Notes: generated by a model not told the origin, from the letters alone. Numbered from the stretch's first letter, positions 43,017-52,030 are shown. The stretch is DNA of 64,000 bases from Limnohabitans kasalickyi (GCA_965234325.1 OZ248416.1:294394-358393); one strand, 5' to 3'. Translations and numbers: made by a program.

Positions 43017-44252
43017 TTACTGATACAGCCCGCTGCGAGCGCTTCCGCCGCCCCCGGGGCCATAGGTGTTGGTCATGGTGAACATGGTGTTGCCGCTGAT
43101 GCTGACTTTTTGTGCCACCACCGACCCGGTCGGAATGCTGGTGCCACTGTTGCCTGTGAGGGTGAATGTGCTGCTAGGAAAATACAAATTCCCCGCCAAG
43201 ATCGCACCAGAGTTGCCGACTATCGTGGCGCCCCGTGAGTTGAGAGGGTCTTGCATGAAGAGCATGCCCGCATAGTTGCCTGTTGTTGGGGCACTCAAAT
43301 TGAGCGTCAGATTACCCGACAGGCTCAAGCTGCTGTAAGGGTAAGTACTGCTGTTGCCTGAGTTGTAAAAGGTGACGTCGGTGCCTTTGATCGGTGAAAT
43401 ATTGCCTGATAAATTCAAACCACCCCCGTACAACACATACACCCCTGGGCTGAACGTCACGCCAAGGTTTCCCGACATCGTGATGCCACCACAGTAAGTG
43501 CCCGGCGTGAGCACCACATTGCCATTGCCTGATTTGGCATAGTTGGTGAACGTGCAACCGCTGAAGCCGGGCAGCGGCAGGTTGGCAAACGGGTCACTGG
43601 CCGCTGCGGCACCGGTGGTGACGGGGCTGATGGTGACATTGCCGTTTCTTGTGTAACCCCCCACCACTTGAATCGGCGTGGCCGTGAGGGTGATGTTGCC
43701 CGTCACTTGCAAGGCGGAGGGGCTGTTCGAGTTCACAAAAATACCGCAGCTGGTGGTGGTGACAGTCGCATTGCCGGTCACACTCAACGCCCCCGATCCT
43801 GACGCCCCGAGTGTGAGCAAGCAGGGTTGCGCACTGCTGGCTGGGCCTGCCACGGCGGTGGCGGAGGTGGTGACGTTGAGTGCGCCAAAGACCCATGCCA
43901 AGAGTGTGCCGCTGGGCTGTGTGATGGTGACCCGTGCGTAGCCGGTGTCCGCCGCAAAGCTCTCGCTGCCGCCAGGAGGAATGGCCACTAGCACCGTGGT
44001 GTTGGCTTGGGCATTTTTGAAACCATTGGCGGTGCTGGCCGTTTGCGCTTGCAAGGTGGCGGTGCTGATGTCTTGGCCATGTTGTCGCGCATTGGCCGCA
44101 GACAAAGCGGCGGAATCTGCAGCGACTTGCATTTGGTTGCGCCGCAACAAGGCAATGCCCATGTCAATGGCCAAGGCCATCAGCCCCATCAGCGCAGGCA
44201 GCAACAGGGCGACCAGTACGGCGATTGCACCCGTTTGTGAGCGGTTTTTCAT
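43017..44252 (-). CDS. tadG: TadG-like protein with a glycine-asparagine repeat region
   Basis: A 411 aa protein: N-terminal TadG part (RSQTGAIAVLVALLLPALMGLMALAIDMGIALLRRNQMQVAADSAALSAA) with one helix, then a long region carrying about 12 copies of a short xSGNxx or xTGNxx motif (for example VTGNATV, VTGNITL, MSGNLGV, LSGNISP, LSGNLTL, ISGNTMF) from about residue 150 to 395. The spacing suggests a beta-solenoid. It ends GPGGGGSARSGLYQ. Start overlaps the tadE-like gene upstream by four bases. Unlike typical TadG it has no obvious von Willebrand domain. Confidence 0.8.
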   Translation of the reverse strand: MKNRSQTGAIAVLVALLLPALMGLMALAIDMGIALLRRNQMQVAADSAALSAANARQHGQDISTATLQAQTASTANGFKNAQANTTVLVAIPPGGSESFAADTGYARVTITQPSGTLLAWVFGALNVTTSATAVAGPASSAQPCLLTLGASGSGALSVTGNATVTTTSCGIFVNSNSPSALQVTGNITLTATPIQVVGGYTRNGNVTISPVTTGAAAASDPFANLPLPGFSGCTFTNYAKSGNGNVVLTPGTYCGGITMSGNLGVTFSPGVYVLYGGGLNLSGNISPIKGTDVTFYNSGNSSTYPYSSLSLSGNLTLNLSAPTTGNYAGMLFMQDPLNSRGATIVGNSGAILAGNLYFPSSTFTLTGNSGTSIPTGSVVAQKVSISGNTMFTMTNTYGPGGGGSARSGLYQ

Positions 44253-44659
44253 TCGTTGTACATCACGGTGGTGACGTTGAGTGTCGGGTTGATTTGGAAG
44301 ACGCCGAGCAACCCCCCGATCAGCAAGCCTTTGAAGGTGTAGCTGGCGCTAACTTGCAACGGCGTGAGGTAAGTGGGGTCTGAGGCTTGCACCACGGTGA
44401 CGGAGGGTGCTTGCGTGGCGTGCAGCGATATCAAGGCGTCTTGGCTGGCATTGACGGCAATGGCCGTGATTTCTGCGTGGGTCAGTTTGGGCTTGCCTTG
44501 AGCCATGCCGGCACGCGCCGCCATGCTGGTGGCGCTGGTCAGCACCGACTGGTTGTGCAAGACCAGGCCAAACTCCAGAACACCGTCGAGCATCAGCAGC
44601 AACAGCGGCAGTAACAGGGCCAGTTCAATGGCCGCCGCGCCTCCTTGTCGGGTGTTCAT
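44249..44659 (-). CDS. TadE-like minor pseudopilin (second copy)
   Basis: A 136 aa protein with RQGGAAAIELALLLPLLLLMLDGVLEFGLVLHNQSVLTSATSMAARAG, the TadE-type leader and helix, and a C-terminal half (VSASYTFKGLLIGGLLGVFQINPTLNVTTVMYNE) that resembles the end of the tadE copy at 42602 (ASYTFQSLLMGHFLTAM). The two copies are probably paralogues. Start ATG 44659; an upstream in-frame ATG at 44674 would overlap the GGDEF gene. Confidence 0.82.
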   Translation of the reverse strand: MNTRQGGAAAIELALLLPLLLLMLDGVLEFGLVLHNQSVLTSATSMAARAGMAQGKPKLTHAEITAIAVNASQDALISLHATQAPSVTVVQASDPTYLTPLQVSASYTFKGLLIGGLLGVFQINPTLNVTTVMYNE

Positions 44660-44664
44660 GTTTT

Positions 44665-45528
44665 TCAGCGGCATGTCATGCCTGTGTGATGCAGGGGTTT
44701 GGCTGTCTGGGCCATCACGCTTTGGTTGCGTCCTCGGTGTTTGGCTTGCAGCATGGCTTGATCCGCAGCGCCGATCAGGTCTTCGTTGTGGGTGTGGGGC
44801 GTGATGGTCGTGGTGATGTGGCCAATGCTGATCGTGAGTTGCGGGGAGCTGTGGCCGGCGACATGCAATCGCAAATCACGAACGGATTGCAGCATGCGCT
44901 GGGCCAATTCCTCTGCGGCTTGCGAATCCGTTTGGGGCAAGACCGCCACAAACTCCTCGCCACCCCAGCGGCAAATAAAGTCACGCGGACGTTGGCAAAC
45001 GCTGGCCAGCGCCTCAGCCACGGCTTGCAGCGCCACGTCACCGCTTTCGTGGCCGTAGCGTTCGTTGAACAGCCTGAAATGGTCAATGTCGATGAACAGC
45101 AACGTCAGCGGGGATTGCTCGCGTTGGGAGTGGCGCAGTAAAAGCGGCAGTTGTTCATCCAAAGCGCGTCGGTTGTGCAAACCGGTGAGTGTGTCGTGGC
45201 GTGAATCGGTTTGTGCGTTGATGAGTTGGTGTGACAGTCGGTAGAGATAAAAAAACATGGCGGAGACGACGCTCACGCCTGCGCAGGCGTAGGCCAGTAA
45301 AAATAGATTGCCTTTGAGTAACGATGGCCAAATCGCGGGCGTGATCGTTGTGGCGTTCAAATAAGCCAAGGTACAGGCGGCATGGTCCACTATCCGCACC
45401 AGCCAGTTTTGATACAGGGCAAACCCCGTGCCCACGGACCAGATCAGCAGGGTGATGGCATACAAAGTCACAATGGTGCGACTCAGCCGTGTGTGAACGC
45501 CGAGGGGTTGCTCAACAATGCCGGTCAA
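44665..45528 (-). CDS. GGDEF domain diguanylate cyclase
   Basis: Makes cyclic di-GMP. The 287 aa protein has four predicted membrane helices in two pairs (about residues 18-39 and 62-95), no separate sensor domain, then DSRHDTLTGLHNRRALDEQL, FIDIDHFRLFNERYGHESGD and the active-site RWGGEEFVAVLP (GGEEF). No RxxD inhibitory site is seen five residues before it: the position reads CQRPRDFICRWGGEEF, where RPRD could serve in that role at slightly different spacing. Upstream of tadE and tadG on the same strand, five bases before the tadE start. Confidence 0.92.
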   Translation of the reverse strand: MTGIVEQPLGVHTRLSRTIVTLYAITLLIWSVGTGFALYQNWLVRIVDHAACTLAYLNATTITPAIWPSLLKGNLFLLAYACAGVSVVSAMFFYLYRLSHQLINAQTDSRHDTLTGLHNRRALDEQLPLLLRHSQREQSPLTLLFIDIDHFRLFNERYGHESGDVALQAVAEALASVCQRPRDFICRWGGEEFVAVLPQTDSQAAEELAQRMLQSVRDLRLHVAGHSSPQLTISIGHITTTITPHTHNEDLIGAADQAMLQAKHRGRNQSVMAQTAKPLHHTGMTCR

Positions 45529-45633
45529 TGTGGTGGCCCAATGAACACAAGAGAAGTGATTGTTCGGGGCTCGACTCGCACCGTCCGTACGCTACCGCAC
45601 AGACCCATCGTTTTTTAAGGTCAAGATCGCACC

Positions 45634-46008
45634 ATGCAACTTCATTCCATCACTTACACGTCCGTGGCTTCTTATGCGTTGAGCAAGGCCGATTTAGAGC
45701 ATTTGCTCAGTACCGCACGCAAGCGCAATTTGGAGCAGCACATCACCGGCGTCTTGCTGTATGTGGAGGGGCGCTTTATGCAGTATTTGGAAGGCCCCAA
45801 AGCTGGCTTGGAGGTGGTCTTGCCGTACATCAAATCCTCGCCCATGCATCACCACCTAGACTTCCAGAATATGAAAGCGATGGACGCGCGTGAGTATGAG
45901 GCGTGGTCGATGGCCTATGTCACGCCGGACGACCCTAACGGCGCGCCGAGTTTGTCGAGCGACATGACGCAATTTTTGAATCAAACCAGTCGCCAGGTTT
46001 TGGACTGA
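45634..46008 (+). CDS. BLUF domain blue-light receptor, single-domain
   Basis: A 124 aa FAD-binding photoreceptor. The key residues fall at the same numbers as I recall for cyanobacterial PixD: Tyr8 (SITYTS), Asn32 (RKRNLEQHITG), Gln50 (GRFMQYLEG), Trp91 and Met93 (YEAWSMAY). The light-sensing Tyr-Gln pair is complete. No output domain is attached, so it must act through a partner protein. Divergent from the GGDEF gene, 105 bases apart, and convergent with a Crp/Fnr regulator. Confidence 0.93.
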   Translation: MQLHSITYTSVASYALSKADLEHLLSTARKRNLEQHITGVLLYVEGRFMQYLEGPKAGLEVVLPYIKSSPMHHHLDFQNMKAMDAREYEAWSMAYVTPDDPNGAPSLSSDMTQFLNQTSRQVLD

Positions 46009-46035
46009 CTTTTTGACTGACGGAGTTGTATGCCT

Positions 46036-46755
46036 TCAAGTGGCCGTGAGCTGCGGCAACAGTCGGTCGTATTCGTGTTTGATCACGCCGTAGCATTCAC
46101 AGGTATGGGCTTCAAGCCCTGCGCGGTCTTGCACGAACAAGTGGCCTCGTGTGTAACGGATCAGCCCCTCTTCTTGCAAACTGCCCGCCGCTTTGGTGAT
46201 GCCTTCACGGCGCACGCCCAAGGCTTGGGCGATGGACTCATGCGTCACGATGAGTTCGGTTTCGCTCACGCGGTCTAGGTTCAACAGCAGCCAACGGCTC
46301 AGCTGCTGCAAGATGGTGTGATGCCGGTTGCACACGGCGATTTGCGACATTTGCGTGATGATCGCCTGTGTGTAGCGCAACATCAAATGCATCACAGCCG
46401 GCGAGCGGTGGAAGGCTTGTTTGATGAATGCGGTGCGGAGTTTGTAGCTGTGCCCAGCGCGCTGCACAACGCCACGACTCAAGGTGCTTTCGCCGCCCAT
46501 GAACACAGAAATGCCCACCATGCCTTCATGGCCCGTCATGGCTATTTCGGTACTGCCGCCGTCTTCCAAAATGTGCATCAGAGAAATGACGGCGGTCGTT
46601 GGGAAAAAGACGTGCGTCATGCAGGTCCCCGACTCGTACAACACCTGTCCCGCGACAAGCTGCACGTTTTGGAGTTCGGACTGCCACGTCTTGAGCTCGT
46701 CTTGCGGTAGCGCAGCCAACAAATGGTTGAGGCTTTGTTGTTCAGGGTCGAACAT
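46036..46755 (-). CDS. Crp/Fnr family transcriptional regulator
   Basis: A 239 aa regulator: cyclic nucleotide-binding-like beta roll (residues about 15-125, with GGSTEIAMTGHEGMVGISVFMGG) and a C-terminal winged helix (ELIVTHESIAQALGVRREGITKAAGSLQEEGLIRYTRGHLFVQD). There is no N-terminal four-cysteine cluster, so it is not an oxygen sensor of the classical FNR type. Effector unknown. Confidence 0.9.
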   Translation of the reverse strand: MFDPEQQSLNHLLAALPQDELKTWQSELQNVQLVAGQVLYESGTCMTHVFFPTTAVISLMHILEDGGSTEIAMTGHEGMVGISVFMGGESTLSRGVVQRAGHSYKLRTAFIKQAFHRSPAVMHLMLRYTQAIITQMSQIAVCNRHHTILQQLSRWLLLNLDRVSETELIVTHESIAQALGVRREGITKAAGSLQEEGLIRYTRGHLFVQDRAGLEAHTCECYGVIKHEYDRLLPQLTAT

Positions 46756-46940
46756 TTTTCACCTTTGATTTTTTTGTTGATTTAGGTAACCTTATCAGTT
46801 AACGGATGCAGGATGGCAGGTGAGTCGGCGATTTTTCTGATCTGACCGGATTTTGTGATCATTGCGTGGCGGTCAATTCCTTTGATCGGGCGAAGGGGCA
46901 GGTTAGTCTTAAATCCTGTGCTATACTTTGATTCATCCAA

Positions 46941-47017
46941 GCGGCTGTAGCTCAGCTGGATAGAGTACTTGGCTACGAACCAAGGGGTCGTGGGTTCGAT
47001 TCCTGCCAGCCGCACCA
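46941..47017 (+). tRNA. tRNA-Arg (anticodon ACG)
   Basis: A 77-base cloverleaf: acceptor GCGGCTG, D arm GCTCAGCTGGATAGAGT, anticodon loop TTGGCTACGAACCAA with ACG, T arm CGTGGGTTCGATTCCTG and encoded CCA. A TATACT -10 box lies at 46922-46927. Confidence 0.96.
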
Positions 47018-47025
47018 AATTGAAC

Positions 47026-47058
47026 AAGGGTTTACATCTTCGGATGTAAACCCTTTTT
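47026..47058 (+). terminator. Rho-independent terminator after tRNA-Arg
   Basis: Perfect hairpin AAGGGTTTACATC-TTCG-GATGTAAACCCTT with a T run. Confidence 0.92.
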
Positions 47059-47194
47059 CTTTTGTCCTTTCAACGTTTGCCATGGATGGGCGTCATCCAC
47101 GGAGGGCGATTGCTTTAAGTGACCGTTTCTTTTTGTGTTTTCTTCTTTAATATGGACCTGCCTCATTGGCACCATGTTCAACGGAGACACCCCC

Positions 47195-48160
47195 ATGAAG
47201 TTCACACGCCTTATTTCTGCATTCTTTGGTTTGGCCGCGGTCTTGACGGCTCAGGCGCAACAGGGCTACCCGAATCGGCCCGTCAAAATCATCGTGCCAT
47301 TTGCGGCCAGCGGTCCAGCTGACAATTACGCACGCTTTATGGCGCAACGCTTGCAAGACGCGCTGGGCCAGGCCTTTGTGGTGGATAACCGCCCAGGCGC
47401 AGGCTCCATCATTGGGACTGATGCGGTGGCCAAGTCGCCTGCCGATGGCTACACCTTGCTGATGATGTCCAACACGCAAACGGTCAACGAGTCGCTGATT
47501 CCGAACAAGCCGTTCAATTTGCTCAAAGACTTTGCGCCCATCGCCCCCGTCAACTATTCCGACTTGGTGTTGGTGGTCCATCCCAAATTGCAAGTCAACA
47601 CCTTGCCTGAATTGATCAAGCTCGCGCGTGCCAATCCGGGCAAGCTCAACTACGCGTCTTCTGGCAACGGCACGCCCTACCACATGGCGGGCGAGTTGTT
47701 CAAATACATGGCGAACGTTGACATGACGCACATCCCGTACAAAGGCAGTGCAGCCGCGCGCACCGACGTGCTGTCCGGCCAAGTGGACATGATGTTTGAT
47801 GCGGTCACCACCATGTCTGAAAACATCAAGGCGGGCAAGGTGCGCGGCTTGGCCACGACGGGCAGAGCACGTTCTTCGGTGATGCCAGAGTTGCCAACCG
47901 CCAACGATGACGGGTTGCCCAAATACGAAGCCGTCATTTGGTTAGGGCTGATGGCACCGGCCGGCACGCCTGAGGCCATCGTCACGCGCTTGAACACCGA
48001 GATCAACAAAATTGTGAACAACCCTGACGTCAAAGCCACTTGGGCCAAGCAGGGTGCGGTGCCCATGTCGATGTCGGTGCCTGCTTTCACCAAGTACGTG
48101 GCGGAAGACGTGGCCAAGTGGGCCAACATCGTTAAAGTTTCAGGTGCTAAAGCGGATTGA
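47195..48160 (+). CDS. Bug family tripartite tricarboxylate transporter substrate-binding protein
   Basis: A 321 aa periplasmic binding protein: signal peptide ending TAQAQ, then YPNRPVKIIVPFAASGPADNYARFMAQRLQ and VVDNRPGAGSIIGTDAVAKSPADGYTLLMM, the ligand-binding loops of Bug proteins. Such proteins bind small organic acids or other metabolites and are very numerous in Burkholderiales; most have no transporter genes nearby, as here. It is six bases before the molybdenum hydroxylase genes and may sense or supply their substrate. Confidence 0.9.
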   Translation: MKFTRLISAFFGLAAVLTAQAQQGYPNRPVKIIVPFAASGPADNYARFMAQRLQDALGQAFVVDNRPGAGSIIGTDAVAKSPADGYTLLMMSNTQTVNESLIPNKPFNLLKDFAPIAPVNYSDLVLVVHPKLQVNTLPELIKLARANPGKLNYASSGNGTPYHMAGELFKYMANVDMTHIPYKGSAAARTDVLSGQVDMMFDAVTTMSENIKAGKVRGLATTGRARSSVMPELPTANDDGLPKYEAVIWLGLMAPAGTPEAIVTRLNTEINKIVNNPDVKATWAKQGAVPMSMSVPAFTKYVAEDVAKWANIVKVSGAKAD

Positions 48161-48165
48161 GCACC

Positions 48166-48636
48166 ATGGCTGAGTTACGTTTTGAGCTGAACGGTCAGCC
48201 TCAATGGGTGCAGGCCAACGAGAACGACGTGTTGCTCGATGTGTTGCGCCACACCTGTCAGCTCAAAGCCACGCGTTTTGGGTGTGGTTTGTCGCAATGC
48301 GGCGCGTGTCATGTGATGGTTGATGACCACGCCGTCCCCGCATGCAGCACCCCGATGTGGGCGGTGGCAGGCAAACGCGTGGTGACGGTCGAGGGCTTGG
48401 GTAAGCCTGCGCAACCACATGCTTTGCAAACCGCCTTCGCCGATTTGCAAGCTGCCCAATGCGGCTATTGCAGCAGCGGTATGTTGATGACTGCAGCAGC
48501 TTTGCTTCACACCACGCCTCAGCCCACACCTGAGCAAGTGCGTGTCGCCTTGCAGGGTAACTTGTGCCGCTGCGGCGCACACAACCGCATCGTGCGTGCG
48601 GTGTGTCAAGCGGCTGATGCGATGGGCGCTGCATGA
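48166..48636 (+). CDS. Molybdenum hydroxylase small subunit, 2x[2Fe-2S]
   Basis: A 156 aa iron-sulfur subunit of the xanthine dehydrogenase family: the plant-type cluster GCGLSQCGACHVMVDD with a later Cys (VPACSTPMW), and the alpha-helical cluster QCGYCSSGMLMTAAALL ... LQGNLCRCGAHNRIVRAV. The preferred start is ATG 48166; a TTG at 48157 is in frame. Its stop overlaps the large subunit start. Confidence 0.93.
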   Translation: MAELRFELNGQPQWVQANENDVLLDVLRHTCQLKATRFGCGLSQCGACHVMVDDHAVPACSTPMWAVAGKRVVTVEGLGKPAQPHALQTAFADLQAAQCGYCSSGMLMTAAALLHTTPQPTPEQVRVALQGNLCRCGAHNRIVRAVCQAADAMGAA

Positions 48637-50843
48637 CCGCCCCCACAACAACACCCTCTCTGCTGCCCGGCAGCTTGCAGACCAACCGCCGCTTGTCGCA
48701 GTGGTTGACTTTCTTGCCCGATGGGCGGGTGCAGGTGAAGTCTGGCAAGGTGGAGATTGGCCAAGGCATCTTGCATGCCTTGGTGCAAATTGCGGCGCAA
48801 GAGTTGGGCTTGCCCGTGCAAGCCGTGGAGGCTGTGCCTGCCAGCACCGCCTTCAGCCCCAACGAAGCCGTGACCTCGGGCAGCTTATCGGTTCAAGACT
48901 CTGGCACAGCGGTGCGACACGCTTGCCGCCAAGCGCGGGCTTTGTTTGTAGCCTGCGCTGCCGAGAAATTTGGACTGCTGGCATCTGACATTCAGGTGGT
49001 GGACGGCGTTTTCATGCACGGCTCGCGGTCCTTGTGTGGTTACGGCGATGTGTGCGGCGACGTCAGCCTAGACCGAGAGGCCTTGCCCGAAGACGCTTTG
49101 ATTGTCAATTTGGGGGGGCTGACCGATACACCGCTGCGCCCCGATTTGTGGCGCAAGTTTTTAGGTCACACCGATTTCATCCAAGACCTTGAGTGGCCTG
49201 GCCTGTTGCACGGTCGCATGGTGCGACCGCCCAATTTACAGGCCGCCTTGAATGAGACGGCTTGGGCGCAAGCTGCCCAGCGCGCGCAAGGCATGCCCAA
49301 CGTGCAAGGCGTTTACCGCGACGGTTTGCAAATTGGCGTGCTGGCACACACCGAAACTGCGGCAACCCAAGCCGCCGATCAGCTGATTGCCGATTTGGCC
49401 GAGGCAAAGGCGTGGACCACGCCCGCTGTGTTGCCCGACGCCGAGCACTTGCAAGATTGGTTGCGCCAAAGCCCCTTACAAACCAGCACGGTGCATGCCG
49501 CCGACGATGGGTGGGCCAAGGCTCAAGCGCAAACCGTTCAAACCCTCCAAGCTGACTACAACCGTGGCTATGTGCAGCACGCGTCCATGTCACCTTCTTG
49601 TGCGCTGGCGCATTGGCAAGGTGATGCCTTGCAGGTGTGGAGCCATTCGCAAGGTATTTTTAATCTACGTCGCGACTTGGCGCTGGCATTGGCATGCACC
49701 CCCGAACATGTCACGGTGCAGCATGTGCAAGGCGCGGGTTGCTACGGCCACAACGGCGCTGACGACGTGGCCTTTGATGCGGCGTGGTTGGCGCGCTTCG
49801 CCAACGGTCAGCCTGTGCGCGTGCTTTGGTCGCGTCATGACGAAATGGCTTGGTCGCCCTTGGGCCCTGCCATGAGCGTGCGTTTGCAGGCGGGGCTGGA
49901 CGCACAGAACGGCCTGAGTTTTTGGCAGCACACGGTGTGGAGCCAAGGCCACGGCACGCGCCCTGGCCGCCAACCCACGCCCGCGTTGCTGGGCAGCTGG
50001 CTAACGGCAAACCACTTTCCTGTGTTGATGGCCGAGAACGCCGCCATGAGCGTGGGCGGTGGCTCGGAGCGCAACGCTGTGCCGCCTTACACACTGCCAG
50101 CGATGGAAGTGGTCAACCACCGTGTGATGGACATGCCCATGCGTGTGTCTGCTTTGCGTGCCTTGGGCGCGCATGTGAATGTGTTTGCGGCCGAGTCGTT
50201 CATGGACGAGGTCGCGTTCGCCGCAGGTCAAGACCCGCTCGCGCTGCGCTTGGCGTATTTGCAAGACCCACGCGCACGCGCTGTGCTGCAACAAGCTGCG
50301 GCAGAGTCGAACTGGGCACAACGTGATGCCGCCAAAAACGCAGCCACGTCGACGGATGGCGAATGGGGTCTTGGCTTGGCATTTGCCCGTTACAAAAATA
50401 CAGGCGCCTATTGCGCCGTGGTGGCTGAGGTAGAGGTCGCCGAGCGTGTGCACCTTAAGCGGTTGTGGGTGGTTGCTGATGTGGGCCATGTGGTCGATGC
50501 GGACGGTGCCAGCAATCAACTCGAAGGCGGGGCCATTCAATCCGCGAGTTGGACGCTGTTAGAAACCGCCAAATTTGACCGCCAACGCCTGCTCAGCGTC
50601 GACTGGGAGCAGTACCCCATTCTTCGTTTTGACGATGTGCCCGAGGTGTCGGTCTCTCTGATTGATACGGGTGAGCACGCGTCGTTGGGGGCGGGTGAAG
50701 CCTCGCTGGGCCCGTGTGCCGCTGCGATTGGCAATGCCGTTTTTCATGCCTTGGGCGTGCGGGTGCGCGATATGCCCATGACGCCCGAACAAATTGTCAA
50801 AGCCATCGATGCCGTCGATCGCGAGACACCCCCTGTTTTTTGA
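48633..50843 (+). CDS. Molybdenum hydroxylase large subunit (IorB-like)
   Basis: A 736 aa molybdopterin-binding subunit. The start (SLQTNRRLSQWLTFLPDGRVQVKSGKVEIGQGILHALVQIAAQELGL) is the isoquinoline 1-oxidoreductase/aldehyde dehydrogenase type. Other marks are the ALGAHVNVFAAESFMDEVA segment and the catalytic glutamate in GAGEASLGPCAAAIGNAVF near the end. No FAD subunit is encoded, so as in IorAB electrons would pass to a membrane or periplasmic acceptor. I cannot name the substrate. Neighbours are a Bug protein and a ModA-like protein. Confidence 0.9.
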   Translation: MTAPTTTPSLLPGSLQTNRRLSQWLTFLPDGRVQVKSGKVEIGQGILHALVQIAAQELGLPVQAVEAVPASTAFSPNEAVTSGSLSVQDSGTAVRHACRQARALFVACAAEKFGLLASDIQVVDGVFMHGSRSLCGYGDVCGDVSLDREALPEDALIVNLGGLTDTPLRPDLWRKFLGHTDFIQDLEWPGLLHGRMVRPPNLQAALNETAWAQAAQRAQGMPNVQGVYRDGLQIGVLAHTETAATQAADQLIADLAEAKAWTTPAVLPDAEHLQDWLRQSPLQTSTVHAADDGWAKAQAQTVQTLQADYNRGYVQHASMSPSCALAHWQGDALQVWSHSQGIFNLRRDLALALACTPEHVTVQHVQGAGCYGHNGADDVAFDAAWLARFANGQPVRVLWSRHDEMAWSPLGPAMSVRLQAGLDAQNGLSFWQHTVWSQGHGTRPGRQPTPALLGSWLTANHFPVLMAENAAMSVGGGSERNAVPPYTLPAMEVVNHRVMDMPMRVSALRALGAHVNVFAAESFMDEVAFAAGQDPLALRLAYLQDPRARAVLQQAAAESNWAQRDAAKNAATSTDGEWGLGLAFARYKNTGAYCAVVAEVEVAERVHLKRLWVVADVGHVVDADGASNQLEGGAIQSASWTLLETAKFDRQRLLSVDWEQYPILRFDDVPEVSVSLIDTGEHASLGAGEASLGPCAAAIGNAVFHALGVRVRDMPMTPEQIVKAIDAVDRETPPVF

Positions 50844-50857
50844 ACCTAGGAATTGAG

Positions 50858-51559
50858 ATGAAACTTTGTATTTTGAGCGGCGGTGCTGCCGCCGGTTTGG
50901 TCAACCCGTTGAAGGCAGACTTTGAAGCGGCCCATGCATGCCAGCTGCACAGCACCTTCAGTGCCGTGGGCGCGATGAAAGAAAAATTGCTGGCAGGTGA
51001 GCCATGTGATGTGCTGATCTTGACGCAGTCCTTGATCGAAGGTTTGATCGCCTCGGGTCATGTCCGTGCGGGCAGCTTGGCGGCGTTGGGTGTGGTGAAA
51101 ACAGGCATTGCCGTCAAGGCAGGGGCCGCACGTCCAGCGATTCAAACCCGTGCCGATTTGCAAGCCGCATTTCGCGCAGCAGAAGGCATTTACTTTCCCG
51201 ATCCCAAGCTGGCCACTGCCGGCATTCACTTCTTCAAAGTGCTGCAAACCTTGGGCTTGGATGTCGAGCTGGCCGAGCGCTTTCGCACCTTCCCCAATGG
51301 CGCAACAGCCATGGCGGCCATGGCGAAAGACACGGGCGCCAACTTGATCGGCTGCACCCAAGTGACCGAAATCAAATACACCGCGGGCATTGATTTGATT
51401 GGTTTGCTGCCGCAAGAGTTTGAATTGGCCACGGTATACGCCTTGGGTATTCCTACAACGGCGCAGCAACCGGCCTTGGCGCAGCAGTTGGCCGATTTGT
51501 TGGCGGGCCCCACAACGCGCCAGTTGCGCTTAGACGGCGGATTCGAGTTGCACGACTAA
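50858..51559 (+). CDS. ModA-like substrate-binding protein without signal peptide
   Basis: A 233 aa periplasmic-binding-fold protein: KLCILSGGAAAGLVNPLKADFEAAHACQL, VGAMKEKLLAGEPCDVLILTQSLIEGLI, a GAARPAIQTRADLQAAF segment and a C-terminal GIDLIGLLPQEFELATVYALGI. The family resembles the ModA oxyanion-binding proteins, but the start is hydrophilic with no signal peptide, so the protein should be cytoplasmic. It probably serves the neighbouring molybdenum hydroxylase, for cofactor or substrate handling; this is inference. Confidence 0.8.
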   Translation: MKLCILSGGAAAGLVNPLKADFEAAHACQLHSTFSAVGAMKEKLLAGEPCDVLILTQSLIEGLIASGHVRAGSLAALGVVKTGIAVKAGAARPAIQTRADLQAAFRAAEGIYFPDPKLATAGIHFFKVLQTLGLDVELAERFRTFPNGATAMAAMAKDTGANLIGCTQVTEIKYTAGIDLIGLLPQEFELATVYALGIPTTAQQPALAQQLADLLAGPTTRQLRLDGGFELHD

Positions 51560-51569
51560 AATTCGCGGC

Positions 51570-52016
51570 ATGAAACACCCTGCCTCTTCCTCATTCGCCG
51601 CCATTGCTTTGGGCCTCAGTGCCGCGTTGTTGTCGGGCTGTGCCACACCGGTGGCCAAGCCTGCTTTTTACCCGAACGCGCATTACCAGCGCATGGGCCC
51701 TGCACAAGCGCAGGCCGATGCGCAAGGGTGTTCCGACATGGCGCGTCAATCTGAAGTGGGTGCTGTCAACAAGATCGACGCCGGTCGTGCGGCTGCAGCG
51801 GGTGCTGCGGGCGTGGGTACGGCGGGTGTCGTGGGTTCGTTACTCAGCGGCCAAAAACCGGATTTGAAAAGCATTGCGGCAGGCGCAGCGGCCATTGGTG
51901 CGGGCGGCGCAGCGGCCACTGCAGCAGGGCAGTCGGTGGGTGGCAGCGGGTTGTATCGCCAATTTGTGCAGCAATGTTTGGCTGAGCGCGGCTACCAAGT
52001 CATTGGCTGGCATTGA
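51570..52016 (+). CDS. Glycine-zipper lipoprotein
   Basis: A 148 aa outer membrane-type lipoprotein (signal ALGLSAALLSGC) with a small soluble part containing conserved CSDMARQS, then two glycine-zipper runs of alternating A and G (AGRAAAAGAAGVGTAG; AAGAAAIGAGGAAATAAG). It ends VQQCLAERGYQVIGWH, the usual close of this Gly-zipper family. Function unknown. Starts 10 bases after the ModA-like gene. Confidence 0.85.
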   Translation: MKHPASSSFAAIALGLSAALLSGCATPVAKPAFYPNAHYQRMGPAQAQADAQGCSDMARQSEVGAVNKIDAGRAAAAGAAGVGTAGVVGSLLSGQKPDLKSIAAGAAAIGAGGAAATAAGQSVGGSGLYRQFVQQCLAERGYQVIGWH

Positions 52017-52030
52017 GCGGCTGACCCCGC

